A stretch of 64,000 nucleotides of DNA from Undaria pinnatifida (GCA_012845835.1 JABAKD010000023.1:27321972-27385971), one strand, 5' to 3'; shown: positions 1 to 11,346, numbered from the stretch's first letter. Translations and numbers: made by a program. The notes: generated by a model not told the origin, from the sequence alone.

Positions 1-500
1 TCTCCCGATGACGCCTGGATTCAACTAACGAAAACCAGGCTTATGAGCGGACAGTCTATCTACTAGACCACAAAGTCACATTGCTATCTAAATTTTTTCT
101 TGACAAATAAATATCGATTTTTCATGAGGATCATTTTTTTTTCGATGACACCCGGATTCGAACCAGCGAAGGCCACCAGGATTATACGCGTACAGTCTAT
201 GTACTAGACCACAATATGTCACAGCAGCAGTGAGTGGTGTATCTACCATTACTACCATTTTTTACCAAAAAATAAAGATCATTTTTTTCATGAGGATCAT
301 TTTTTTTCTCATATGACCCCTGGATTCAACCAAAGAACACCAGGCTTATAAGTGGACAGTCTATCTACTAGAAGACCACAAAGTCACGTTGATAATCTAT
401 TTTTTTTTTCATGAGGATCATTTTCTTTCCCCGATGACACCGGGATTCGAACCTACGAGAAGACCTTAAGGCTTATAGTAGTACACACCGGTACTACTAC
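1..500 (-). repeat. array of four tRNA-like (SINE-head-like) units
   Basis: Four related segments begin near 4, 143, 309 and 431. Read on the minus strand, each has an A-box-like TGGTCTAGTA stretch and then a B-box-like motif. The second and fourth have the good form GGTTCGAATCC; the other two are decayed (GTTGAATCC). Between them lies a shared spacer containing ATGAGGATCATTTT and T-runs. A and B boxes in tRNA order fit tRNA pseudogenes or tRNA-derived SINE heads (established knowledge of pol III genes). The acceptor stems do not pair well, so I do not call a functional tRNA. The left edge is cut by the window end. Confidence 0.5.
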
Positions 501-539
501 ACCAGGTTTGTACATACTATCAGGTACTACGCTGTTGGA

Positions 540-1038
540 TCACAATACACGCCCAGCTCAGATCAGTCCGGTTTTTTACAGCCCAGCAGCGCAGCGTAGC
601 GCCGTGGGGAGCCGTGCGGTGCGGTGCCGTGTGCCCTTCGCTGCGGTGTTGTGTCGTGCTGCGCTGTGTCCTTTCTCTCGAACATAGACGAGAGCAGTAC
701 CGGGTATAATACGTGTTGTTGTGTACTATAGTCTATACTTTTTTTTTTTTTTTTTTCCTACATGTATCCGATCTTGCACGGCCCCCTGTTTTTTCCCCCA
801 CGCAAAGTACCCCCGTACCGCCGATCAGAACGTAACACCGGTACGAAAAGCACACAACACAGCTGAGCACAACAACAAGGCAATTTGCTTTGCACAAGAA
901 GCTCTTGGCATTATCAAATCGCTGTCCGCACCAAATCGTGGGCCCCTTCTTTCTGCCCCCTTCACATGTTTTTAGTTGCATTCTTCCTTGCCTTGCGCGA
1001 GCGTAGCGGGCGGCGTCCAGCCGCCCGCGAGCGAAGCC
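540..1038 (+). repeat. GCCGTGC-rich dispersed repeat, copy 1
   Basis: This stretch has CAGCTCAG and GCCGTGCGG repeats, then a TCGAACATA...CAGTAC block, a T-run near 739-756, a CAGAACGT...AGCTCTTGGC block, and a strong GC-rich dyad (AGCGGGCGGC...GCCGCCCGC) near 1003-1036. The same order recurs at 51300-51760 and, split by an insertion, at 56500-57540. A lone copy of the GC dyad in the opposite orientation sits at 12142-12188. No coding sequence is supported. Confidence 0.6.
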
Positions 1039-1796
1039 ACTCTGTACCGGAATATAGTTCACATTTGGACTCCTGGCGGCATAACTACTGCTGTGGGAGG
1101 AATTTTTTGAAACGTTTTTTTTTGCTGCGCAGAACCACTTTCGGCGGGAAACCTCAAAAACACACTTTTCGAAAAAGCAGACCACACACACCCTCTCAGC
1201 AGCAGCCAACACACAGCAAACAGAGCTCGCTCGCGGGAATCACCGGTTGGAGCACTTCCTGCGGACCTACTAACATGAGTGATTCGGAGAGCGCTGCTAA
1301 CACACCAAAGCGCAAGAATTTGACAACTTCAGAGAAGAGAGACATGATCGCCGAGCTGCTGAAGGGCAGCAACAAGGGAGAGTTGGTCCACGGTGACTTA
1401 ACCCTCTGTTGTACCCCGGGGATGATTCGCCAGCATCCCCGGATACTCTTCCACGACTGAGTTTTTCTTTCCTGCAGAAAGCACGGTCCACTGTGGTATT
1501 GGTTTATACGGGCGATGCCCGATGCTTCGGTCACAAACAACGGGGTCGATTTTCCAAAAAAAAAAAATTCCCACCATATTCCGCATTTCAGCTATTTTCC
1601 CGGGGATGATGAATCCGCATCCCCGCCCGGCCCATGAACTTTTTTTTTTTTTTTTTTCGGGCCCCCCTCACTACTGAGGGACAATGGCACATGGTTGAGC
1701 TATATAAATCACCAACATCACCCTCTATACCTCAATACTCCAAATGTGAACTATATTCCGGTTTTTCCAAATGTGAACTATATTCCGGTACAGAGT
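1039..1796 (+). mobile_element. mariner-like non-autonomous DNA transposon with 31-bp inverted ends
   Basis: Bases 1039-1069 are the exact reverse complement of 1766-1796 (31 bp, both starting ACTCTGTACC inward). Between them lies the start of a mariner-type transposase reading frame (1275-1460), so this looks like an internally deleted DNA transposon of 758 bp. The right terminus is partly duplicated: a 27-bp unit at 1739-1765 repeats at 1766-1792. I see no TA target duplication at these exact edges, so the true ends may lie slightly elsewhere. The interior also holds a CCCCGGGGATGAT-flanked segment (about 1413-1626) that interrupts the transposase frame. Confidence 0.6.
1275..1460 (+). pseudogene. 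mariner-like transposase, N-terminal remnant
   Basis: An ATG in good context (AACATGAGT) opens a frame starting MSDSESAANTPKRKNLT, followed by a helix-rich stretch (EKRDMIAELLKGSNKGEL). This resembles the N-terminal helix-turn-helix start of plant- and protist-type mariner transposases, where a similar 'LT..E+..+..LL..S..G.L' pattern precedes the DNA-binding domain (family knowledge; the match is by eye). Homology ends near residue 43, where the sequence enters a CCCCGGGG-bearing segment; the frame then runs on to a stop at 1458-1460. The catalytic DDD/DDE domain is absent, so the product cannot be an active transposase. It lies between the inverted ends at 1039 and 1796. Confidence 0.45.
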
Positions 1797-1836
1797 TTGT
1801 TTTTGAGAAAATCAGTACGTACCAGTTGGTACGTAC

Positions 1837-1886
1837 GGCATATCTAGTTCCACTCGTACGTACGGCATATCTAGTTCCACTCCGAA
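1837..1886 (+). repeat. 27-bp tandem duplication
   Basis: Two head-to-tail copies of a unit containing GTACGTACGGCATATC and AGTTCCACTC lie just right of the mariner-like element. No gene is apparent here or in 1797-2052. Confidence 0.7.
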
Positions 1887-2052
1887 AGCTCCAGTCAGGA
1901 TACCCGTGTGCGTTTATCCGAGCGAAGCGAGTTTCCAATCTACACGTGGGCCTCGCAATATAGTCCCCCATGAAAAAAAAATGGTTTGTGTGCGTGTCTT
2001 CGACTAAACTTGATTTTAGTGTGGGATCATTTGATATCAGACTGCAGGTGGA

Positions 2053-2180
2053 GGCAGACCACCACGGAGCAACAAAACACATTCGAGCAGACCACCACGG
2101 AGCAACAAAACACATTCGAGCAGACCACTACGGAGCAACAAAACACATTCGAGCAGACCACCACGGAGCAACAACACACA
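2053..2180 (+). repeat. 33-bp tandem repeat, four copies
   Basis: Units begin at 2053, 2086, 2119 and 2152, each starting GCAGACCACCACGGAGCAAC. The third has one change (CTACGG) and the fourth decays into the CA-rich microsatellite. The unit is a multiple of three, so all forward frames read through as 11-residue repeats. I treat this as a consequence of the repeat and not as a protein. Confidence 0.9.
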
Positions 2181-2325
2181 CACGTATACAGGTATACACG
2201 TATACACACACGTATACACACACGTATACACGTATAGACACACACACGTATACACACACGTATACACATATACACACACGTATACACACGTATACACACA
2301 CGTATACACACACGTATACACACTC
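2180..2325. repeat. ACGTATAC-type microsatellite
   Basis: About 145 bp of alternating purine-pyrimidine CACACACGTATACACA repeats of mixed period (8-14 bp). GTATAC is a palindrome, so the tract can pair with itself, and the alternating pattern is the kind that can adopt Z-DNA. No coding evidence. Confidence 0.9.
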
Positions 2326-2429
2326 CGTAACACGCGTTAGCGAAGTATCACACGCAGCCTGCAAAGGTTACAATAGATCAAAACCCTTTTTGGTCGATCT
2401 CACAGCTGAATTGTTGTCTTAATTTTTTA

Positions 2430-3860
2430 AATATAATACAACGGGCATATGGCTTTCATCCCTGCGTTTTCCGAACCAATCCGATTGGCCGAGGGACCCC
2501 CTCCTCGCCCCTTCTCGACCAATCAGGGGGCGACGCGCACGCGGCGGGAGCTTGCCCTCGGGTATACCCCCCAGTCCCGCTGCCACCGGTTGAGCAAGTT
2601 CAGTGACTACCATGTCATCATCCTCATTAATAGAGTAGGTGTACATTCAACTACTTGCCGAATTCAGTACAACTTGATTTTCGAGCAACACAAAACTACC
2701 GCACAACGTCAGCATTCGGCAACACGGAACGGAAGCAACACACAACACAACAACCGCACCAACACGACATCCGCTTCCAGGTCGCCGACATAACACTACC
2801 CACGTACCGTACGACGCTTACCCACCGACCAAGCCATCCACCTACCAACAAACCCACCCACCATGCTACAGCAGTACAGCATCCAACGGATGCGTTGTTT
2901 CGCGCTCGAACTTCGCCAGAGCAGGCCGGTTATACAGCGGAGAGAACAAAATACTGCTGTTGTACCAAAGACAATAACACACCAGCTCCACCTCCCACAG
3001 GCACGAAAGCACCCACCCACGCACGAAACGACCGCCACCCACCCAACCAACCGCCCGCCAACCGACCAACCCATCCTACCGCAAAACACTCCAACCAATA
3101 CAAGTAGGTGCTACAGCAGCAGTACAGCAGTACGTACCAGCTGGTGCATACTACCAGCGAACAGAGGCGATTGGTCCGTACTTGTTTTTTATCTTGGGAA
3201 TACAATCATGGGTACGTTGTACCTCCAGCGGAGTACAAAAACAATATCGTGTTAACCACATTCATTCTCACTCATCCACCGACCCACAACGCACCCACCA
3301 ACCCGTACCGGTACCTACTGCTGCATGCTGAAGATCACGTACCTGCGATTATAGCGCCCACGACCAAAACAGAGCACCCTCGGTAAGTTTTATTTAAGGC
3401 GTGGTGATCCGTTTCAGTTAATTCTTCGCCCAGACCATTCTCTGGGGTGATGAAAAATATGAAAAGGCAGCTAATATTATGTAGTCCACAACCAATGCCA
3501 CAATGTTCAAGCCGTAATTTTTTTTAGCAGTTCTGTTGAAAGTGATGCTTCTTGATCGTCGGACGTGTCTGTAGCTACTATAACACACCCCAACACGAAG
3601 CCCGCGCTTCCGTTGACCGGCAAACGGCTTAAACAGCAGCAGAGCCGTTAGGCAACACAGCAGCACGCCTCTCACCCCTACCAGGTGCCAACTATACCTC
3701 TTTTAATTGAGGTGCTCCAACGAGGTTGGGACGAACACGGCCATTTTTTTTCACAATATCATGAATGCAACGGTTTCCGTGGATACCACCACCCTCGCTT
3801 GGCGCAGCCCAATAAGAAAAGGGGAAAAAATGAGGCGCGCGAATCGCGCTGTATTTTTTG
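2430..3860 (+). repeat. dispersed composite repeat, arm A (uninterrupted)
   Basis: This 1.4-kb block is repeated in opposite orientation at 7480-12056. Recognisable parts, in order, are a GC-rich segment with CGACCAATCAGGGGGCGA, a CACAACAACCGCACCAACAC stretch, ACCCACC-rich DNA, CAGCAGTACAGCAGTACG, a GTACCGGTACC site at about 3305-3315, and GCTTGGCGCAGCCCAATAAG near the inner end. The first part also recurs in direct orientation at 22005-22530. No intact gene is visible. The site at 3307-3311 (ACCGG) matches, inverted, the target duplicated by the LTR element in arm B. Confidence 0.7.
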
Positions 3861-4035
3861 CTTTTTCATATATACTAGTATATGAGTACGAGTACATATA
3901 CATCCACCCTCGACGATTGTCGGTTGGAAGGAAGCCTGAACCTATTTTAGTCACATAATTAGGTTCTGTCTTTCCAACTGAACAGCTGGAACAGCGTGTA
4001 TCATTCCAACTGAATAGCACCACGATCTACGTACT

Positions 4036-4760
4036 GCGGGTCCTCAAGTCTCCTGAACCAACCAAATGCTCCTCGCGTAGCTTTTACCGCCGTACATACC
4101 TCTGCACTGCTGTACTGCTGTAGTGTCTTGGTCTGTGGGTGGTGGGGGTGCACGTTGGTGGGTAGCGCGTGTGGTATAGTTCGTGGTGTGGGTGTGTTTT
4201 CGTGCCTGTGGGAGATGGCCCTGGTATTTTTGTTTTTTTCACGTATCACCTTACTTTTGATATAGAACTCCCCAGACTAATTTCACTGCTCTCCTGCTGT
4301 TTTCCCGTGTTTTTTTACCGGGTGCGGGTCCTCAAGATTCGAGAACCAACCAAATGCTCCTCCCGTACCGGTATACCGCCGTACATACTGCTGCAGTGCT
4401 GCACTGCTGTAGTGGCTTGGTCGGTGGGGTGGTGGGTGGGTGGTGGAGGTGCACGTGGGTTGGTAGAACGTGTTGTATGGTTTGAGGGTGTGTTTTCGTG
4501 CCTGTGGGAGATGGCCATGCTATTTTGTTCTTTTTTACGTATCACACTAATTTCAATATAACTCCCCACATTACCTTTTTTTTCATGCGAGTCACATTCA
4601 TTTTAATATAAAACTCCCCACACTACTTTCACTGCCGCACTGCAGTTGGGTTCGTGAGCGGATGGTTTAGTGTATGGGTGGGTGCAACGTGCGGTATAGT
4701 TCGTGGGCTTGTTTTTGTGCTTGTTGGAGATGGCCCTATTATTTTGTTTTTGTTACAAAC
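4036..4760 (+). repeat. tandem repeat, unit about 286 bp, 2.5 copies
   Basis: Units start near 4036, 4319 and (5' truncated) 4583. Each carries a block with CCAACCAAATGCTCCTC, then CGTACATAC...CTGCACTGCTG, a GGTGGGTGG stretch, a GTGCCTGTGGGAGATGGCC stretch and an AACTCCCCA-type end. These parts are related to the ACCCACC/CAGCAGTAC components of arm A. No coding sequence is supported. Confidence 0.7.
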
Positions 4761-4798
4761 AGCAGCAGCAATTTTTTTTTCTTCGCTATACCGACGAG

Positions 4799-5178
4799 CG
4801 CTGGCGTAATTCAGGAGTATCACTATTGGAACGTTGTGGGAATGCTCTTTGGATCGGCCCGATTCTGATCAGCCGGTTTTTCAATATATCATAGTCTATT
4901 TTGTATTATATTTGCCTCGGTGAAGTTGTAATCACCAAACGGTTTGCGGCAAATTTGTCTTCGTTTCTTTCCGCCTGCCTGCGCTATGCGCTGGCGTAAT
5001 TCAGGAGTATCACTAGTGGAACGTTGTGGAAATACTCTTTGGATCGGCCCGATTCTGATCAGCCGGTTTTTCAATATATCATACTCTATTTTGTATTATG
5101 TTTGTCTCGGTGAAGTTGTAGTCACCAAACGATTTGCGGCAAATTTGTCTTCGTCTCTTCCCGCCTGCCTGCGCAGTC
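4799..5178 (+). repeat. 190-bp tandem duplication
   Basis: Two copies, at 4799-4988 and 4989-5178, share nearly every base. Both begin CTGGCGTAATTCAGGAGTAT and end in CTTTCCGCC/CTTCCCGCC-type sequence followed by TGCCTGCGC. High identity suggests a fairly recent duplication. No gene is evident. Confidence 0.85.
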
Positions 5179-7479
5179 ATAGGATACCCTCCTAATGCAG
5201 TAAGGTGTTCTGACGTGTTTCTATGCTCCCGATTCCAAGAAATAATCAACTTCCAAACTAACACGACCCAAAAGGGCCCAAATGGTTTTTTTTTTTTTTT
5301 TTTCATTATTGAGTTTGGTTTTTTGCATTTCGAACCGAACAGTAATGTTGGCCAGGACAACCCGCAAATGTCCCGGGCGAATGAAAACGTCGCGTGAGCA
5401 AGAAACCAGCATAAATCTACGTGACTTCTGCGTACAGCAGCGGCAGAAGTGGGACAGCCCGCAATTGCCCCCCCGGTGACGTCGTTGGACAGCCTTCGCA
5501 TGATTTCCGTAGAGCACAGATCACATATGCAGAAGCAGCAGCAGGGTGTCGTTGGGCAGCAGCTACGTTGGGACGTGATTTTTTTTTTCTATTTTTTCAA
5601 CCGCGGTTTTTTTTCTTCTTTTTCCCGTCTATATCTCGCCTATCCACAACGCCACAGTTTTCCCTACTGTTTACATCCTTCATATTTGTGTTTTTTTTTT
5701 CGTCTTTCCAATTCCTCTATCAAGTGCGGCAACACCTACCTTCACACATGCCTGTGCGCAAAACCGCTACTGACAAAACCCGCAAATCAACGGTATATGT
5801 TTCAAATACATATAGCACCTCAACCTCTTGGTACGGCCCATTACCCTCTCCTTTTCTTAGTCACGTCTTTTTTACGCAACTATTATGGAGGGCGGGGCTG
5901 CTTATAAGTAACATTCACTTGATCCGCAACCATTTGGACATATTCTAACTCCAAAGTTGGCAGCTGTGTTGCTGAGGCTGCAGGCTGAAGCGCGCTTACT
6001 TGCATACGTTATAAATTGTTGATTTATTGTTTAGTATTGAATCCGATTCGTTTTAATCGAGAACGTCCATGCCAAAAGACTACGGTCACACGGCGCACGA
6101 AGATTATCGATACTAAGTAAAATCTATACGAAAGTCCGAAAACATTCGCCGCAGACGACGTTGATACTCGGTGTGAACGCTCCTTGAGGTATGACAGAAC
6201 GATCGATATCTTCGCCATCGTCGTGTTCGTTTTCTGTCAGGAGATATCGCGCGCACAACATTTCCGTACGAAGTTGAGATACTACGACGAGGGACATGAA
6301 AGTTTGGTCTGGGGATCCAAATTTTGGAGTTTCGACTTCAAATTTCGACAGTGATTGACGCGCGTATGAGCAGATATTTCGTGCACCTTTTTATTTCATG
6401 CTCACCATCACCTTTTTCGCCTATATTTCGGCTATATTATCGGCTGGATGGTTATCGAAACCGCCTTAACCCCCCTGCGCCACAAAATTGTTTTTGAAAG
6501 TGCACGCTTGAATAGCTTGTTACATATCATGTGACGATGAAGTATCCCCACACCAAATGTTAGGTCGAAATTCGCACAACTGAACCCTGAAAATGCGTTT
6601 GAATCTGGGGTTCCTCTCTTGGTCGGACCAGGTCGAATCTCAACAACACACAGGAAACAACAACGATTGCTCTGCATCTGATTCCGACCACCAGCCACAG
6701 CGCAGAGACTTCGTTAACGGTGGTAGCGGTGTACGGGTACGAGGAAGATAACGGCTCGGAGGTTCGTAGGGACAGCATACCTGTAGATTAGGCCGTGTAT
6801 TACATGGTATCATACGTAAAATACGTGGTGCGTACTCTATATTAGGTATTGGTACGGTCCCGTACGGGAGGGCGGTTTTGACTAATTTCATTTCTACATC
6901 GCACACACACCGGTATTTTCGTAGACTCGACCGCAGTAAATAGCCGTAGGTACCCTGCATAAAATTGCGTAGGGGAAGGAACTACTCGCAAACACAGGTA
7001 TCTATATAGGCACGACCGCACTAGCTGCAGGTACCCTGTGCATGAAGTATTTATAGGGTACATAGTAAGGGTGAAACATTTTCATGTTGCTCACAAACGA
7101 ACGAGAAAGGGTAACACGGCTGTATAACCTACGAACCTCCGTGCACCGCTGGAACGGAATTAGCAGCAGAACTTTCCGGAGCCGGGGCGGCACCAGCGGC
7201 TATGGTATAATAGCAACGGCAACGCAACATTCACAGCAGGGATAATTGTGATTGAGGGAGGTGACGGCACCCTACGATGAGTGGCTTGAAACCGTAACTC
7301 TCGCTTTCAATAACGTATCCTCCATATATTCGCGCACAATTATAGGATGAACGACCCCTCAACCAACAGGTTCGTCTCGGAACGTGCTGTGGAAGAGTGG
7401 CAGAACGCATGTCTTCAACGTACCTGGTATGAACTAATACCGTTCCGGAACGTGCTGCGGATGGATGGTGAACGTATGT
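5179..7479. other. loop between inverted arms; no recognisable gene
   Basis: Mostly unique sequence with T-runs (5285-5303, 5579-5590). An ATG at 7347 opens 24 plausible codons (starting MNDPSTNRFVSERAVEE) followed by GTACCTGG, which could be a splice donor; I cannot find a partner exon, so I leave it unassigned. Other open frames here are short and unlike any family I know. Confidence 0.4.
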
Positions 7480-8033
7480 ATACACAAGCGCAAAAATCGG
7501 CGCGCTTTGCGCGCCTTATCATAGTTTTCTTTCTTTCTTATTGGGCTGCGCCAAGCAAAGGTCGTAGATGGTATCCACGGAAACCGTTGCATTACAATCA
7601 CCGCTTTTGTCCCAGACTTGTTGGAGCAGTAGCGGTAGGTGTGAAAGACGTGCTGTCGCTGTGGTGTCTGTTTATGCTGCTGCTGTGTGGGCCGTTTGCC
7701 GGTCCAAGCATCCTTTTTCGCGGGACTGGTAAATGCTCACGGCTTGGATATCGTAGCATTAGTTGTGGACTAGTTATGCGTACGAACCTGCCTTTGTACT
7801 TTCAATCAATTCCACAGAGAATTGTCTGGGGGTAGAATTAACCGAAACGAACCAGGGGCAAGCTCAAAAAGCGAAGAGTTGATAGTCGTGGGTCGATGTT
7901 TTCCAGATTCTCGAACGATATGCTACTATACTCACTTTTACAGACCACGCTATACTGAAAACTCACGGAGTGTTTTTTTGTCGTGGGCGTTATAATCGCA
8001 GGTACCTGTATCTTCAGCATGCAGCAGTAGGTA

Positions 8034-8038
8034 CCGGT
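8034..8038. repeat. target site duplication CCGGT, left copy
   Basis: CCGGT immediately precedes the left LTR and is repeated at 10795-10799 immediately after the right LTR. The unoccupied equivalent is at 3307-3311 in arm A on the opposite strand. Confidence 0.85.
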
Positions 8039-8358
8039 TGTTGGTTTGTGCTTGTATCAAAGCCTGATTGGGATATTGTTTGTGGTTTGTGAAACCGTAA
8101 CGCATCTTAGGAGATACGGTGGAACCAGGTTGGTTCCCGGAGAACTAATAATACAATTGTGTGTGGTCTCCAATCTCTCATGATTGGGGTCACACCGTGG
8201 CTGGGGAGGAAAAGCCCCTCAGCCGCACTTCGAAACTCCACTTCGAAACTCTACTCTACTTCTCTTCCCAGCCCGATGGCTCTCCGGATTATGTGACTTC
8301 TGTCTCCGTGAGTGAGCCAGCCATGCACCTACCACCCGTGTACGTGGATGGTCAAATA
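8039..8358 (+). repeat. 5' LTR
   Basis: 320 bp, starts TGTTGG and ends GGTCAAATA. It ends in TA and not the usual CA, yet the target duplication fixes the boundary. It contains ACTTCGAAACTCCACTTCG, a short internal repeat. Promoter activity would be expected here by family rule but no TATA box is clear. Confidence 0.85.
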
Positions 8359-8411
8359 TACTGGTATTGAAGGATCGATCCAGATATCTCGCGCACAGGG
8401 TGAGCGCAAGG

Positions 8412-9557
8412 ATGGGCACGTCATTCGCATTTTCAGAGGACTACATGGATTACTCGGATGCTCTGCGGCAGGCCGCAGCGGATATGCCCCCGAAGTGGGA
8501 GTTCTCAACCTGAGACTATCAATCCCAGCTGGCCTGCTCTACTGAAGAAACGGAAGCGATACAGCAATACGGAATCGCAATACAAAGGCGAGCATACTAA
8601 ATAGTATGTGAGTTGCAAGACCAGCGAGACGCCGCAGAGGCAAGCCGAGCACAAACAGAGGCACGAGCAGAACGGAAAGGAGCACAGGCGAAAGAGAGCC
8701 ATGCCCCACCATCTAGCCAGCCCCATTTGATGCAGAAGTCATCGAGCGAGAACGCCGCAAGGTCGTTGAAGCACCAGCCTGCACAGCAGAGGACGTATTC
8801 GTGCCCGTTGACATGGACTTCTAACCGCACGGAGCAAGAAGGGCGATTTAATTTGGAGGGGGCAGAGGAGGAGGAAGAGCGAGACTGTTTTTGGGAATAG
8901 GTGGGAGACGACGAGCAATGGTGGAACAACATGGTGGTAGCTAAGCTGGTGGTGGTGGAAAAGCAGCAGCAGGCATCACAGCCGGCGGCCTGGCTTGACG
9001 AAGATGACGAGTAATGGTGGAACATCATGGTGGTAGCTGAGCTGGGGGTGGCAGAAAAGCAGCAGCAGGAACCACAGCCGGCGGCCTGGCTTGACGAAGA
9101 CGATGATGCCGGTGGAGAACAGCCGATATCGTCGCCGCCGAGGGGAGTTTTATCGGGTACGCATCCGACGTTCTCGTGTCGGGCCGTCATTGACGGTATG
9201 CACCGTCAGGCCGGCGATGCGCGACGTGGGCGGATATTTCAGACGGTGGCGCAGGAGGGTGGAGACCGTGGAAAAAGGTGGGAGAAGGATTGGGAGAGTC
9301 GGAGGCTTAGTGGTGGATTGGGGTTCGGCTTCTTCGCGGGGCCTGGGGAGGAGCATGGACGGCGGAGAAGGCGCTATCCGCTGCGAGAGCGTCTACGTGA
9401 GAAAGAGAAGATCATCGTCTGGCGCAAGAGCACGTGTTCAAAAAGGCACGTATTTAATATTTTTTGGTCTTGCAGATTCGGGGTGCGGTTCGGTTCTTGG
9501 ATTGGTATTACATTTGGTATTATGAGGCATTGCTGTGTGCTCAACCCCAGTAGCTAG
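8412..9557 (+). pseudogene. gag-like polyprotein remnant of the LTR element
   Basis: One frame runs from ATG 8412 to about 9557 (roughly 380 codons), broken by in-frame stops near 8511, 8598, 8898 and 9010. It starts MGTSFAFSEDYMDYSDALRQ, continues into a Gln/Arg/Ala-rich coiled-coil-like stretch (residues about 65-100), an acidic EEEEE run, and a 34-residue repeat present twice (102-bp DNA repeat at about 8921-9022 and 9023-9110; motif PAAWLDEDD), then a basic C-terminal region with RRRRR. No CCHC knuckle or protease motif is visible. Position just inside the 5' LTR and the charged, repetitive composition suggest a gag-type structural protein (inference). The repeated stops show it is dead. 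Confidence 0.5.
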
Positions 9558-10474
9558 TAAGCATAGACTAATACTGTTGGGCTCTCAAATCGGGCACTCT
9601 TACAATGGCGGCGTTACGTATTTTCGAATTTGGGATGCAAGAATGCAGTACCTGGTATGTGAAGTTGATATTTATTGATTGACGTACATTGCTGATAGGA
9701 TGCTTGGTGAGAAATTCGATTTGAGAAAGGACATAGACTATTTGTCTTGAACAGGTAGAGTAGGTAGGTATGTATGATGAATGCTGGCCTCCAAAGTTAG
9801 TTGAAGAAGCACATGTCCTAATCAGGGTGTCTGTAATTCCAACGCATGTTGAGAGCTTGGTATGGACAAAACCAGAGCGAAACTGATTGGACGAAATGTG
9901 GCTTGACTCCGGAGTGAAGGAGTTATATCTTACTTGGCTGATTTTATTTGTTGGATAATGACGTAACAATTGAATGCGATGCCCTTCCACTTTGTTTGAA
10001 TTAGAGGATTCTACTTTTGAGTTTGCTTTAATCTAGGATGTGATGAACATTATCGTGATAGTTTTCACGAGCAGGAGGGATGTAGGATTCACTATGTTGA
10101 TGCAGGATTCACTATGTGCTGGATGGCATGCTATCAGTATCGAATTCGGGTCTGTGTTGATACTAATAGTTTTACTTTTTTTAATTATGCCTGGAGCATG
10201 TTGAAAACGGGAGTATCTTCGTATATTTCCACCAGAACTTCGCTTGATCGAAGGTTTGGAAGCATGTTAGTCTGGGGGAACAATATTGATTGTTTTTGAG
10301 CATTGAATGATGAAATTTGAGATTTTTATTTTTTTATTTCGGTATTTAAAATTCGGTTGATGGAGGACTTGGAGTATATTACTTTGGGGGAATAATATTG
10401 GTTGTTTTTGAGTATTGAATTTTGCTTAGCGGTTTGAATGGGCGTTATCATGACTGTGTTACAAGCAGGGGGAA
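9558..10474 (+). other. non-coding interior of the LTR element, ending in the polypurine tract
   Basis: No open frame of note on the element's strand. The last eight bases, AGGGGGAA, directly precede the 3' LTR and fit a plus-strand primer site. Confidence 0.6.
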
Positions 10475-10794
10475 TGTTGGTTTGTGCTTGTATCAAAGCC
10501 TGATTGGGATACTGTTTGTGGTTTGTGAAACCGTAACGCATCCGAGGAGATGCGGTGGACCCAGGTTGGTTCTCGGAGAACTAATAATACAATTGTATGT
10601 GGTCTCCAATCTCTCATGATTGGGGTCACCACGTGGCTGGGGAGGAAAAGCCCCTCAGCCGCACTTCGAAACTCCACTTCGAAACTCTACTCTACTTCTC
10701 TTCCCAGCCCGATGGCTCTCCGGATTATGTGACTTCTGTCTCCGTGAGTGAGCCAGCCATGCACCTACCACCCGTGTACGTGGATGGTCAAATA
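10475..10794 (+). repeat. 3' LTR
   Basis: Same length as the 5' LTR (320 bp). Differences are clustered in the first 140 bases; the last 170 or so bases match exactly. At about 97% identity, some time has passed since insertion. The right edge is fixed by the CCGGT duplication. Confidence 0.85.
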
Positions 10795-11346
10795 CCGGTA
10801 CCACCGGTTCGTGGGTGGGTGGTGGGTCGGTGGATGGGTGAGAGTGAGTGGTTGACACGTAATTGTACTCCGCTGGAGGTGCAACGTAGCGATGATTGTG
10901 TTTTCAAGATAAACTATTTTTGAGATGAACTCGAGTACAGACCAAACACCGCTGTTTACTGGTTGTACGTACTGCTGTACTGATGTAGCAGATATCGGTT
11001 GGAGTGTTGGGTGGTAGGAGGGGTTGGTCGGTTGGCGGGTGGTTGGTGGGGTGGGTTGGTGCCGGTCGTTTCGTTCTAGGTGAGAGTTTCGTGTATGTTG
11101 GAGGTTGAGCTGTTATTTCATTTGGTACAGTATGTATGCCTTTCTCTCCGCTATATTTCCGGCCTGCTCTGGCGAAGTTCGAGTACGAACCAACGCATCC
11201 CTTCGCTACTGTACTGCTGTGGCATGGTGGGTGGGTTGGTTAGTGGGTTGGTGGCTTGGTCGGTGGGTGGGTGTGTCGTGCGGTGCGTGGATGGTGTTTT
11301 GTCGGCAAAGTGGAAGCAGATGTCGTGTTGGTGCGGTTGTTGTGTT

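Larger units (their letters stand above)
8039..10794 (+). mobile_element. complete non-autonomous LTR retrotransposon
   Basis: Two 320-bp direct repeats (8039-8358 and 10475-10794) differ at about nine positions and both begin TGTTGG. They are bounded by the 5-bp duplication CCGGT (8034-8038 and 10795-10799). A primer-site-like TGGTATTGAAGG lies at 8362-8373, three bases inside the left LTR; many LTR elements prime with initiator tRNA through TGGTAT (family knowledge). The polypurine tract AGGGGGAA (10467-10474) abuts the right LTR. The interior has a decayed gag-like frame and no reverse transcriptase, protease or integrase. At 2.76 kb it must have depended on an autonomous partner. The strand is set by the primer-site and polypurine order. 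Confidence 0.9.

Noticed and set aside
2037..2333. Cys/Val/Tyr repeat frames on the minus strand
   Set aside because: Translation of the ACGTATAC microsatellite and 33-bp repeats.
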